Below, piece after piece: positions 7,754-15,598 of a stretch of DNA of 64,000 bases. The position numbers were made by a program, and so were the translations under genes. Under the pieces are notes generated by a model. The model saw nothing but the letters and a program-made list of their open reading frames with translations. It made no database searches and was not told where the DNA came from. How positions within the stretch are numbered: position 1 is the stretch's first letter; every line of letters begins with the position of its first letter. The DNA is taken from assembly GCA_934597725.1 (NCBI GenBank), contig CAKTSK010000002.1:1-64000 (forward strand). The letters run 5' to 3'. The stretch is from an uncultured Eubacteriales bacterium. GTDB lineage: Bacteria > Bacillota > Clostridia > Oscillospirales > Oscillospiraceae.

Positions 7754-8299
7754 TCAGGCCGCAGGCTTCTCGTTCAGCGCAAACCCATCCGCCAAACCCT
7801 GCTGCTGCTCCTCCGTCACCTGACTGCGCTGGAAGAAGAGGTCATAGAGCCGATCCCCCTGGGGGAAGAGCTGATGCAGAACCTCTTCCTCCGCCCCCTC
7901 CGGGCGATCGGGTGCCAGAGAGAGCAGAATACTATCCTTCTGCAAACTCAGCATAGAGGCCATATCCTCCTCCGGGGCGATCATCTGAACCAGCTTCTCC
8001 GTGGTGTCCCGGCCGCTCTCGCTGTTCACATCCATGGTCAGCAGGTCCGCCGCGTTGGCAAAGGAGAGGGTGGTCACCCCGCCCACCTCTTTGCCGTCCA
8101 GGAGGAGGGTCACCGTGCCGTCCTCCTTCTCCTGGGCGGTGAAGCCCTCGGGGAGGGAGAGGGTGTAGTCCGTGGTGGTCACCGTTTCCCCTTTGGGCGG
8201 GTCCGCCGGGGCGGCGGTCTGGTCCGCGCCGCAGCCCGCGCAGAGAGCCAGCAGCAGGGCAGCGGCCAGCAGGGACGCCATTCTGTGTTTCTGTTTCAT
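7754..8299 (-). CDS. Lipoprotein of unknown function
   Basis: This 181-residue protein has a typical lipoprotein signal (MASLLAAALLLALCAGC, lipobox LCAGC), then a short Ala/Pro linker. The globular part begins with TDYTLSLPEGFTAQEKEDG, the kind of start seen in small secreted beta proteins. The ribosome site AAGAAAGGAGACACG fits the chosen ATG. I do not recognise the family and infer only that it is exported and membrane-anchored. It lies next to an AT-rich island, and its expression unit seems to be single-gene. Confidence 0.8.
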   Translation of the reverse strand: MKQKHRMASLLAAALLLALCAGCGADQTAAPADPPKGETVTTTDYTLSLPEGFTAQEKEDGTVTLLLDGKEVGGVTTLSFANAADLLTMDVNSESGRDTTEKLVQMIAPEEDMASMLSLQKDSILLSLAPDRPEGAEEEVLHQLFPQGDRLYDLFFQRSQVTEEQQQGLADGFALNEKPAA

Positions 8300-8698
8300 C
8301 GTCGTGTCTCCTTTCTTGTTGTCCGGGGCGTGGGGCGGCGCGGCCCCTCGCGGCCCTTCTCTCTTAGTAACGAATCAAGCGCGCGTTTTGTGACACAGGC
8401 ACGAAAACTTTTTATCTTGCTCTGGCAATTGTACCAGAAACATTCACAGGAGCATCAAACCGAAGGTAAAAATGCTTTCTAGCATCTCAAAGGTGCAGGC
8501 AAAGATTTTATAAAACCACTATGCCTTATGTATCACGTTTTTTCTAAATTTTACAACTTACTCTCTATCACCTCCCATGAATGCTTTTTTCTTTAAGTAC
8601 ATATAAAAAATCACCCCCAAGCCGTTCTATAATACATAACGAACTAGAGGGGTGATTTTGGACACCAAAAAATAATTTTTTTAATTTTTATTTTGTGG
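8300..8698. other. AT-rich intergenic island
   Basis: About 400 bases, of which roughly 8395-8698 are strikingly AT-rich compared with the flanks. I see no convincing gene. Contents are an imperfect minus-strand promoter candidate (TTGATG, 19 bases, TACAAT around 8432-8462), the small hairpin ATGCTttctAGCAT near 8472, and an 11-bp inverted repeat at 8607-8659. On the plus strand GAGGGGTGA precedes a five-codon frame starting at TTG, which is probably meaningless. Confidence 0.5.
8607..8659 (-). terminator. Inverted repeat, candidate terminator of the anti-sigma gene
   Basis: AAAATCACCCC (8607-8617) and GGGGTGATTTT (8649-8659) are perfect inverted repeats around a 31-base AT-rich loop with inner GTTC/GAAC pairing. 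Read from the minus strand the second arm runs into TTTTTTATA. It lies 40 bases after the anti-sigma stop. The long loop makes it atypical, and a mobile-element remnant is an alternative. Confidence 0.45.
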
Positions 8699-9391
8699 CT
8701 AAGAAGATGTCACGCTCTCTGCCAAGGCAACCAGCCGGCCCTCCTCCCCCACCGCCGTCACCATGAGCAGCGCATCGGTGTTCTGGTCCACCCAGAACAG
8801 GTGGCTGGGGGCCGTTGGGTCTGGGGACAGATAGAGTTCCCCGGGGTTGCCGTGGATCTCCACTGTCTTCTGCTCCAACTCTTTTGAGGCAAAAAATCTG
8901 GTGTCCTTCCGGCGCTGGGTGCCATAGATGTAGCTGAACAAGAGCCTGTCGCCCGCTTGGCTCACATAGCACTCCGATACATAATCCTCCAGATCACGGG
9001 TCTCAAAGGCATCCTCATCCAGCCGGTAGCCCTCGGGTACCGTGATCTGATAGGGCACCATCCTCCAGGGCGCGGTGACCGTGCCCTGATGGGAATACTC
9101 ATAGCCGTCCTCCACTTCCTGCCAGGTCCAGGCCGGGATGGGCTGCTGGGCCTGGGCATTGGTGCCCAGGAAGATCGCCCCGCCCAAGGCCACCGCCGCC
9201 AGGAAGCAGGCTGCCTGCCGCAGCCCCCGGTACCACCTCTGCCGCCGCCGGCGGCGGCGCAGCAGGCGGTCCATCTTCTCTTCAAAGGCCGGGGAAAAGG
9301 TGTGTTGGCATTCCGCCGGGGCGGGCAAGCCGTCGGCCAGGGCGCGGCCAGCCTCCCGGGCCGCCCGTGCCAGGGCTTCCTCAGAGATCAT
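8699..9391 (-). CDS. Anti-sigma factor-like membrane protein (DUF4367 type)
   Basis: This 230-residue protein starts at ATG within ATGA, overlapping the stop of the sigma gene by four bases behind GAGGAGGGG. Residues 1-60 are cytoplasmic and end in a run of arginines (LLRRRRRRQR). A membrane segment follows (AACFLAAVALGGAIFLGT), and the outside part contains PYQITVPEGYRLDEDAFETR and a HGNPGELYLS-like strand typical of DUF4367 domains. The arrangement with an ECF sigma factor is that of a regulated anti-sigma factor. The signal it senses is unknown. Confidence 0.82.
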   Translation of the reverse strand: MISEEALARAAREAGRALADGLPAPAECQHTFSPAFEEKMDRLLRRRRRRQRWYRGLRQAACFLAAVALGGAIFLGTNAQAQQPIPAWTWQEVEDGYEYSHQGTVTAPWRMVPYQITVPEGYRLDEDAFETRDLEDYVSECYVSQAGDRLLFSYIYGTQRRKDTRFFASKELEQKTVEIHGNPGELYLSPDPTAPSHLFWVDQNTDALLMVTAVGEEGRLVALAESVTSS

Positions 9392-9906
9392 AGCAACCCC
9401 TCCTCTCGGCACAGGGCTTCCAGCTTTTCCTTGGCCCGGCGGTCCAGCTTATAGGCCGCGTCCATCGACAGGCCCAGCAGCCGGGCCAGCTCCTTGGTGC
9501 TGTAGCCCTGGTCGTACTTGAGCAAGATCCAGTCCCGGTACCGGGCCGGCAGGGCCAGGATGCACCGGGCCAGGCCGTCGTCCCCGTCGTAGGGCACCGC
9601 GATGCCCTGGGCCTCCTCCCAGAGCTCCTGGGTGGGGCGGCGGGCCTTCTGGCGGTAGAGGTCGATGGCCTTGTGCTCTACAATCGTAACGACGAAGGCC
9701 CTGGTTTTTGGACTGTCCGGGTCAGAAATTTTTTGCACATGGTCCACCAGCGCCAAAAAGGCGTTGTGGACTGCGTCTTCCGCGTCCTGGTCGTTGTGCA
9801 GGATCTGCCGGGCCACCCGAAACATCAGGCCCCGGTAGCGGGTATACAGGCGCTGAAAGACATCCCGGTCCTCCGGGCTGTCCAGGGCGGCCAGGTAGAC
9901 CAGCAC
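9388..9906 (-). CDS. ECF-type RNA polymerase sigma factor
   Basis: The 172 residues contain region 2 (FQRLYTRYRGLMFRVARQIL followed by DAEDAVHNAFLALV) and region 4 with a helix-turn-helix (YSTKELARLLGLSMDAAYKL). This is the full length of an extracytoplasmic-function sigma factor. I accept the GTG start because AAGGGGGTGG lies ahead of it. It overlaps the anti-sigma-like gene. It follows pgsA by 27 bases with no clear terminator, so it may be co-transcribed with the recA housekeeping operon. Confidence 0.9.
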   Translation of the reverse strand: MLVYLAALDSPEDRDVFQRLYTRYRGLMFRVARQILHNDQDAEDAVHNAFLALVDHVQKISDPDSPKTRAFVVTIVEHKAIDLYRQKARRPTQELWEEAQGIAVPYDGDDGLARCILALPARYRDWILLKYDQGYSTKELARLLGLSMDAAYKLDRRAKEKLEALCREEGLL

Positions 9907-9933
9907 GGCGCCACCCCCTTCTGTGCGCGCTGC

Positions 9934-10461
9934 TCAGAAGGAACCCTTCCGCAGCACGTCCTTGTTCTGGACGAAATACTCCACGCCGGAGTAGACCGTG
10001 GTCACCAGGATCACCGCCACGCACACCAGGCGCAGGGTGGGCTGGGGGAAGGCCAGCATGAGGCAGATGCCCACCATGGTGGAGGCGGTCTTGACCTTGC
10101 CGGACTTGCCGGCGGCGATCACCCGCCCCTGCTCCACGGCCACCAGCCGCAGGCCGGTGACGGCCAGCTCCCGGGCAATGACCAGGAAGAAGGCCCAGGC
10201 GGGCATCCAGTCCGCCTCCACGAACCAGGCCATGGCGGACATCACCAGCAGCTTGTCGGCCAGGGGGTCCATGAACTTGCCGAAGTCGGTGATCTGGTTG
10301 TAGTGCCGGGCCACATAGCCGTCCACAAAGTCGGTGATGCTGGCCAGCACGAACACGGCCAGGGCGGCCCACAGGTGGCCGGCGAAGTCCTGGTAGAGCA
10401 GCACCAGGAACACCGGGATCATCACCACCCGGAGCAGGGTCAGTTTGTTTGCGGTATTCAT
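9934..10461 (-). CDS. pgsA: CDP-diacylglycerol-glycerol-3-phosphate 3-phosphatidyltransferase
   Basis: The enzyme makes phosphatidylglycerol phosphate at the membrane. The 175 residues have the CDP-alcohol phosphotransferase signature in DFVDGYVARHYNQITDFG followed by KFMDPLADK, and several membrane helices. Length is usual. Its ATG overlaps the rimO stop (ATGA) behind GGAGGAGG. Position downstream of rimO is a common Firmicutes arrangement. Confidence 0.96.
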   Translation of the reverse strand: MNTANKLTLLRVVMIPVFLVLLYQDFAGHLWAALAVFVLASITDFVDGYVARHYNQITDFGKFMDPLADKLLVMSAMAWFVEADWMPAWAFFLVIARELAVTGLRLVAVEQGRVIAAGKSGKVKTASTMVGICLMLAFPQPTLRLVCVAVILVTTVYSGVEYFVQNKDVLRKGSF

Positions 10462-11795
10462 GCTTCCTCCTCCTGGTCGATGACGCCGATCAGCTCGCCG
10501 TCGTAAGCGTTGGTGATCTTCACCGGGTAGAAGCCACCGGGGGCCACGCCCCCCTCTTCTCCCTCAAAGTGGACCACGCCGTCGATCTCCGGGGAGTCGT
10601 ACTGGCTGCGGCCATAGAACAGCTCGGTCTCGTCGTCGTAGCCCTCGCAGAGCACGGTGAGGGTCTTGCCCACCTGGGCCTGACAGAACCGGTCGCCCAC
10701 CCGTAATTGCAGGTCGGTGAGCAGCTCCACCCGGCGGCGCTTCACGTCCTCATCCACCTGGTCGGGGAAGGACGCGGCGGGGCTGCCCGGCTCGGGGGAG
10801 TAGGCAAAGACCCCGGCCCGCTCGATCTGATAGGCCAGGAGGAACTCGCACAGCTCCTCGAACTCCTCCTCGGTCTCGCCGGGGAAGCCCGCGATGAGGC
10901 TGGTCCGCAGGACCAGGCCGGGGATCTTCTCGCGCAGCTTGTCGAACAGGGCGCGGATCTCCTGGCCGGTCCCCCGGCGGTGCATGGACCTGAGGACCCG
11001 GTCGCTGATGTGCTGGATCGGAATATCCAGGTATTTGACGATCTTTGGCTCGTTGGCGATGACGTCGATCAGCTCGTCGGTGATCTCGTCGGGATAGAGG
11101 TAGTGCAGCCGGACCCACTGGATGCCCTCGATGGCGCACAGCTTGGGCAGCAGCCGGGCCAGGGTCCGCTGGCCGTAGAGGTCCAGGCCATAGCGGGTGA
11201 TGTCCTGGGCCACCACGATCAGCTCCTTCATCCCCGCCTGGGCCAGCTCGGCCGCCTCGGCCAGGATGGCCTCCTCCGGGCGGCTGCGGAACTTGCCCCG
11301 GATGTAGGGGATGATGCAGTACGCACAGCGGTTGTCGCAGCCCTCGGCGATCCGCAGCCAGGCCCAGTGGTCGGAGGTGCAGACCACCCGGTCGGTCTCG
11401 GGCACCGGGGCGTCGATGTCGCCGAAGTGGGCGGGGCGTTCCCCGTTCAGGCACTGGCCGATGACCTGGGCGATGTCCTCATAGCCGCCCACGCCCACAA
11501 AGCCGTCGGCCTGGGGACAGCGTTCCTGGATCTGGTCTTTCCACCACTGGGCCATGCAGCCGGTGACCAGGATCTTTTGCAGCCGGCCATCCGCCTTGGC
11601 CTGGGCCAGGGCGTCGATCTCCGCCAGGGCCTCCTGGCGGGCTTCCTCCAGAAAGCCGCAGGTGTTCACCACCGCCACGTCACAGTCCTCGGCCCCCAGG
11701 GCCACCTCGTAGCCGGCCTCGTAGGTCTGCCAGATCATCTGCTCGCAGTTGACCTGGTTCTTGGCACAGCCCAGGGAAATGAATCCTACTTTCAT
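10458..11795 (-). CDS. rimO: Ribosomal protein S12 methylthiotransferase
   Basis: This radical SAM enzyme adds a methylthio group to the conserved aspartate of ribosomal protein S12. In 445 residues it shows the UPF0004 N-terminus (SLGCAKNQVNCE), the cluster motif GCDNRCAYCIIPYIRGKFRS that distinguishes RimO from MiaB, and a C-terminal TRAM domain. The RBS AAAAGGAGACAAGC precedes ATG. It is coupled to pgsA by a 4-base overlap. Confidence 0.96.
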   Translation of the reverse strand: MKVGFISLGCAKNQVNCEQMIWQTYEAGYEVALGAEDCDVAVVNTCGFLEEARQEALAEIDALAQAKADGRLQKILVTGCMAQWWKDQIQERCPQADGFVGVGGYEDIAQVIGQCLNGERPAHFGDIDAPVPETDRVVCTSDHWAWLRIAEGCDNRCAYCIIPYIRGKFRSRPEEAILAEAAELAQAGMKELIVVAQDITRYGLDLYGQRTLARLLPKLCAIEGIQWVRLHYLYPDEITDELIDVIANEPKIVKYLDIPIQHISDRVLRSMHRRGTGQEIRALFDKLREKIPGLVLRTSLIAGFPGETEEEFEELCEFLLAYQIERAGVFAYSPEPGSPAASFPDQVDEDVKRRRVELLTDLQLRVGDRFCQAQVGKTLTVLCEGYDDETELFYGRSQYDSPEIDGVVHFEGEEGGVAPGGFYPVKITNAYDGELIGVIDQEEEA

Positions 11796-11819
11796 GCTTG
11801 TCTCCTTTTGTGTCCGCCG

Positions 11820-12428
11820 TCACAGGTCCCGCCGCAGGCGGTCCACCCCGTCGGCCACCTGACGCCAGGAAAAGCCCCGGCGCACCAGGGCGTCTGAGGC
11901 TTTTTTCAGCTGCTTGGGGTCCGCTGGGTCCTGGACGCGCCGGGCCAGAAAGGCGTCGATGGCCTCGCTGGGGTCTTCCAGCCCGTCCAGCGCCTCGTCC
12001 CAGCAGGCGCGCGGGACCTGGCGGCGGTACAATTCGTCTTTGATTTTATACAGGCCGTAGCCCCTGGCCTGGTAGTGCCGGGCCAGGGCTTTGGCATAGT
12101 CCGCGTCGTTGAGCAGGCCGATGTCCACGGCCCAGGCCACGATCTCCGCCGCCTGGGCCTCGGTGGCCCCGGCCTTTTGGAGCTTCCGGCTGACCTGCCC
12201 GGTGGAGAGCAGGCGCTGGGAGAGCTGCCGGGCCGTGTTCTCCCGCAGGGACGCAAGGAAGGCGGCCTCTTGCAGGGCCTGCACGTCGGCCTCCTCCAGG
12301 GTCTGCCCCGTGTAGAGAGAGAAGGACACCACGGTCCCCTCGGGCACCCGCAGGGTCTTGCCCCCCTCCAGGGCCACCGTCCACGGACGGCCCGGCTGGG
12401 CGGGGGGCAGCAGCTTCTCAATCCTCAT
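11820..12428 (-). CDS. recX: Regulatory protein RecX
   Basis: RecX binds and restrains RecA filaments. The 202-residue all-helical protein shows RecX tandem three-helix motifs, for example ARQLSQRLLSTGQVSRKLQK and a YAKALARHYQARGYGLYKIK segment. It starts inside the end of recA (11-base overlap), as is classic for recA-recX pairs, so it is translated together with its target. Confidence 0.93.
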   Translation of the reverse strand: MRIEKLLPPAQPGRPWTVALEGGKTLRVPEGTVVSFSLYTGQTLEEADVQALQEAAFLASLRENTARQLSQRLLSTGQVSRKLQKAGATEAQAAEIVAWAVDIGLLNDADYAKALARHYQARGYGLYKIKDELYRRQVPRACWDEALDGLEDPSEAIDAFLARRVQDPADPKQLKKASDALVRRGFSWRQVADGVDRLRRDL

Positions 12429-13581
12429 CGTCGTCGAAGTCGTCGGCGCTCACGTCGATGGCCCGGGGATCGGCAGCGGGGGCCGCAGCGGGAGCCGCAG
12501 GCGGCTCCTGGGGGGCCCGTCCGGCGGCGCGGGCGGCCACCTGGGCCTGGCTGGAGAGCAGCTGGAAGGAGTTCTTTCGGATCTCCTCCTCGATCCCGGC
12601 GCACACGTCCGGGTTGTTGCGCAGGAACTGCTTCACCGCGTCCTTGCCCTGGCCGATGCGCTCCTCGCCCATGGAGAACCAGGAGCCGCTTTTCTGGATG
12701 ATGTCCAGCTTCACGGCCAGATCCACCAGCTCGCCATACTTGGAGATGCCCTCGCCGTACATGATGTCAAATTCCGCCTCCCGGAAAGGGGGGGCGACCT
12801 TGTTCTTGACCACCTTGGCCCGGGTGCGGTTGCCGATGATCTCGGTGCCGGACTTGATGGCCTCCACCCGGCGCACTTCCATCCGCACGGAGGAATAGAA
12901 CTTCAAGGCCCGGCCGCCTGTGGTCACCTCGGGGTTGCCGTAGACCACGCCCACCTTTTCCCGCAGCTGGTTGATGAAGATGACCACGCAGTTGGTCTTG
13001 GCGATGGCCCCGGCCAGCTTCCGCAGGGCCTGGCTCATGAGGCGGGCCAGCAGGCCCACATGGGCGTCGCCCATGTCGCCCTCGATCTCTGCCCGGGGCA
13101 CCAGAGCGGCCACCGAGTCCACCACGATCACGTCCAGTGCGCCGGAGCGCACCAGGGCCTCGCAGATCTCCAGCCCCTGCTCGCCGGTATCCGGCTGGGA
13201 GATGAGCAGGTTGTCGATGTCCACCCCCAGGGCGCGGGCATAGGTGGGGTCCAGGGCGTGCTCGGCGTCGATGAAGGCCGCCTCGCCCCCCTGCTTCTGG
13301 GCCTCGGCCACGATGTGCAGGGCCAGGGTGGTCTTGCCCGAGGACTCCGGCCCGTAGATCTCCACGATCCGCCCCCGGGGCACGCCGCCGATGCCCAGGG
13401 CGATGTCCAGGGCCAGGGAGCCGGTGTGGATGCTCTCCACCATCACCCGGCTGTTGGTCCCCAGGCGCATGATGGAGCCTTTGCCATAGGTCCGCTCGAT
13501 CTGGGCCATGGCGGTCTCCAGGGCCTTTTTCTTGTCCGCAGCCGGGGCCACGGGGTCGATCGTCTTCTTCTTTTCTGCCAT
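12418..13581 (-). CDS. recA: Recombinase RecA
   Basis: RecA is the DNA strand-exchange ATPase that also triggers the SOS response. The 387-residue sequence has Walker A GPESSGKTTLA, the LDVIVVDSVAALVPRAE Walker B region, loop L2 with FINQLREKVGVVYGNPE and an Ala/Pro-rich acidic C-terminus ending in DDFDDDED. No LexA box is evident just upstream, because the gene follows prmC by two bases. It appears to be transcribed from further upstream. Confidence 0.99.
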   Translation of the reverse strand: MAEKKKTIDPVAPAADKKKALETAMAQIERTYGKGSIMRLGTNSRVMVESIHTGSLALDIALGIGGVPRGRIVEIYGPESSGKTTLALHIVAEAQKQGGEAAFIDAEHALDPTYARALGVDIDNLLISQPDTGEQGLEICEALVRSGALDVIVVDSVAALVPRAEIEGDMGDAHVGLLARLMSQALRKLAGAIAKTNCVVIFINQLREKVGVVYGNPEVTTGGRALKFYSSVRMEVRRVEAIKSGTEIIGNRTRAKVVKNKVAPPFREAEFDIMYGEGISKYGELVDLAVKLDIIQKSGSWFSMGEERIGQGKDAVKQFLRNNPDVCAGIEEEIRKNSFQLLSSQAQVAARAAGRAPQEPPAAPAAAPAADPRAIDVSADDFDDDED

Positions 13582-13583
13582 TG

Positions 13584-14474
13584 TCAGCCTTCCTCCTCGC
13601 TTTCCGGCGGCTCCAGGGGACGCTGCCCCTCCACCACCCGGTCGATGCCCCCGGTGTCCCGGGTGATGCGGATGTTTTCATAGCCGGCCCGGACCAGCAG
13701 CCAGGCCACGTCCTCGGCCTGGCCGATGCCCACCTCATACAGCAGGTGGCCGCCGGGCTTGATGGCCGGCTTCCAGAGGGTGGTCACGGCCCGGTAGAAG
13801 TCCAGGCCGTCCTCTCCCCCGTCCAGGGCCATGAGGGGTTCAAAGTCCTTCACCGAGGCGTCCAGGCCGTCCAGGTCCCCGGTGGCGATGTAGGGCGGGT
13901 TGCACACCAGCACGTCAAACTGCCCCAAGGCATGGCTGGGGGGCTGGAGGGCATCCCCTTTCAGATAGACCGCCCGGCCGGTGAGCCGGTGGCGGCGGAT
14001 GTTGCGCTTGCACAGGTCCAAGGCCCCGTCGGACAGGTCCACCAGCACCGCCCGGGCGGTCTTGACCTGGGCAGCCGCCGTGAGGCCCACGCAGCCGGTG
14101 CCGGCGCACAGGTCCAGCACCCGGCTGTGGCCGGGCACGGCTTCCAGCCGGTTCACCGCCAGCTGGGCCAGCATCTCCGTGTCCACCCGGGGGATGAGGG
14201 CCGCCGGCGAGACGTCGAAGGGCAGGCCGCAGAAGGACCACTCCCCCACCAGATAGGCGATGGGTTCCCCCTTCTCCCGCCGGGCCAGCAGGGCCAGGCT
14301 CCGCTCGGCGATGGCGTCGGTGGTGTAGAGGGAGAAGTCCCGGTACAGCTCCTCCCCGGTCTTGCCGGAGGCCACGCACAGGATCTCCCGGGTCTCCAGC
14401 TGGGCCGCCTCTACGCCGGCGGCCTGCAAGGCTTTTCGTATCGTTGCAAATAAATCATGGTACGTGATCGTCAC
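13584..14474 (-). CDS. prmC: Release factor glutamine methyltransferase
   Basis: This SAM-dependent enzyme methylates the GGQ glutamine of peptide chain release factors. The 296 residues show an N-terminal helical substrate domain, motif I VLDLCAGTGCVGL and the catalytic VCNPPYIATGDL. I accept the GTG start at 14474 behind GGGGGGAGAATGC. It lies between DUF1385 and recA in one direction with small gaps. Confidence 0.95.
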   Translation of the reverse strand: MTITYHDLFATIRKALQAAGVEAAQLETREILCVASGKTGEELYRDFSLYTTDAIAERSLALLARREKGEPIAYLVGEWSFCGLPFDVSPAALIPRVDTEMLAQLAVNRLEAVPGHSRVLDLCAGTGCVGLTAAAQVKTARAVLVDLSDGALDLCKRNIRRHRLTGRAVYLKGDALQPPSHALGQFDVLVCNPPYIATGDLDGLDASVKDFEPLMALDGGEDGLDFYRAVTTLWKPAIKPGGHLLYEVGIGQAEDVAWLLVRAGYENIRITRDTGGIDRVVEGQRPLEPPESEEEG

Positions 14475-14510
14475 GCATTCTCCCCCCGATCGGTTTCTCT
14501 CCGGCGCCGG

Positions 14511-15506
14511 TCACCAGGCGTCGGCTCCCTTCTCTTTGGGCAGCACCCGGGTCAGGGCCTCGATGGCCACTTCCAGCATGGTGTCGTCCGGTTCAAAGGT
14601 GGTAAAGTTCTGCATCCACATCCCCGGCGCCGACAGGAAGCGGGTGACCGGGTTGTCGTGGCGGCCGATGAAGCGGTTGATCTCATAGGTCACCGCCACC
14701 ACCGCCGGCAGCAGGGCCAGGTGCAGCAGGATCCGCACCAGCGGGTTGGCCGCCACCGCCCGCACGGCGGGCAGGGCAAAGACCACCGACGAGGCCAGCA
14801 CCGCCACCACGATGACCACGAACAGGAAGCTGGTGCCGCAGCGGGGATGGTGCCGGGGCATGGCCCGGGCGTTCTCCACCGTCAGGGGCAGGCCCCGCTC
14901 GTAGCAGAAGATGGTCTTGTGTTCCGCCCCGTGGTACTGGAAGGTCCGGTGGATGTCCTTGAGCTTGGAGCACAAAAACAGGTAGAGGAAAAAGATCACC
15001 AGCTTGACCACGCCCTCCAGCACGTTCCGCAGCCACATGGGGGCTTCCGGGAAAAAGTACAGCAGGGCGGTGGTGGCCAGGGTGGGCAGGACCACGAACA
15101 GGCCCAGGGCAAAGGCGATGCCCGTCACCACCGAGATGCCGATGATGAGCTTCATCACCGTCTCGCTGCTGAAGTGCCGGTCCATCCAGCGCTCCAGGCG
15201 GGAAGGCTCGCTCCCCTCCTCCTCGGGAAAGAACTCTGCCGACCACATCAGGGCCTTCACCCCCTCCACCATGGAGGCCAGGAAGTTCACCACTCCCCGG
15301 AGAAAGGGCACGCCCAGGATGGGATAGCGGTCCTTGGGCAGCTTGAGGGCCTGGTCCTTGATCTCCAGCCCCCCCTCCTGGTTCCGCACCACGATGGCCT
15401 GCCGCTCCGGCCCCCGCATGAGGATGCCCTCGATGAGGGCCTGGCCGCCGATGGTGGTCCGGTAGGCGCAGCCCTGTTCCGGGCCGCAGTTGTTTGTTTG
15501 CTTCAT
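14511..15506 (-). CDS. DUF1385 family membrane protein
   Basis: This 331-residue protein starts at MKQTNN behind GAAGGAGACGCT. Hallmarks of DUF1385 are the segment TTIGGQALIEGILMRGPE, the YHGAEHKTIFCYE motif and HPRCGTSFLF, around four or five membrane helices. The family is conserved in Gram-positive bacteria and usually adjoins prmC and prfA. Its function is unknown. It leads the prmC-recA-recX-rimO-pgsA run and has a clear promoter 40 bases upstream. Confidence 0.93.
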   Translation of the reverse strand: MKQTNNCGPEQGCAYRTTIGGQALIEGILMRGPERQAIVVRNQEGGLEIKDQALKLPKDRYPILGVPFLRGVVNFLASMVEGVKALMWSAEFFPEEEGSEPSRLERWMDRHFSSETVMKLIIGISVVTGIAFALGLFVVLPTLATTALLYFFPEAPMWLRNVLEGVVKLVIFFLYLFLCSKLKDIHRTFQYHGAEHKTIFCYERGLPLTVENARAMPRHHPRCGTSFLFVVIVVAVLASSVVFALPAVRAVAANPLVRILLHLALLPAVVAVTYEINRFIGRHDNPVTRFLSAPGMWMQNFTTFEPDDTMLEVAIEALTRVLPKEKGADAW

Positions 15507-15545
15507 AGCGTCTCCTTCTATGGGATTGCAATGGGTTCTGGTGGG

Positions 15546-15574
15546 ATTGTAGCAAACCGGGACCCAAAATGCAA
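15546..15574 (-). promoter_or_regulatory. Promoter of the DUF1385-prmC-recA run
   Basis: On the minus strand TTGCAT (15569-15574) and TACAAT (15546-15551) are 17 bases apart, 40 bases before the DUF1385 start. Confidence 0.8.
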
Positions 15575-15598
15575 GGTTCCGGGCCGATTTTTTAGAAC

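Noticed and set aside
8607..8659. End of an insertion sequence
   Set aside because: There is an inverted repeat but no transposase fragment or target duplication. A terminator explains it at least as well.
9919..9943. Hairpin CCTTCTG/CAGAAGG between pgsA and the sigma gene
   Set aside because: The stem is only seven bases, overlaps the end of pgsA and has no T tract, so I do not call a terminator.
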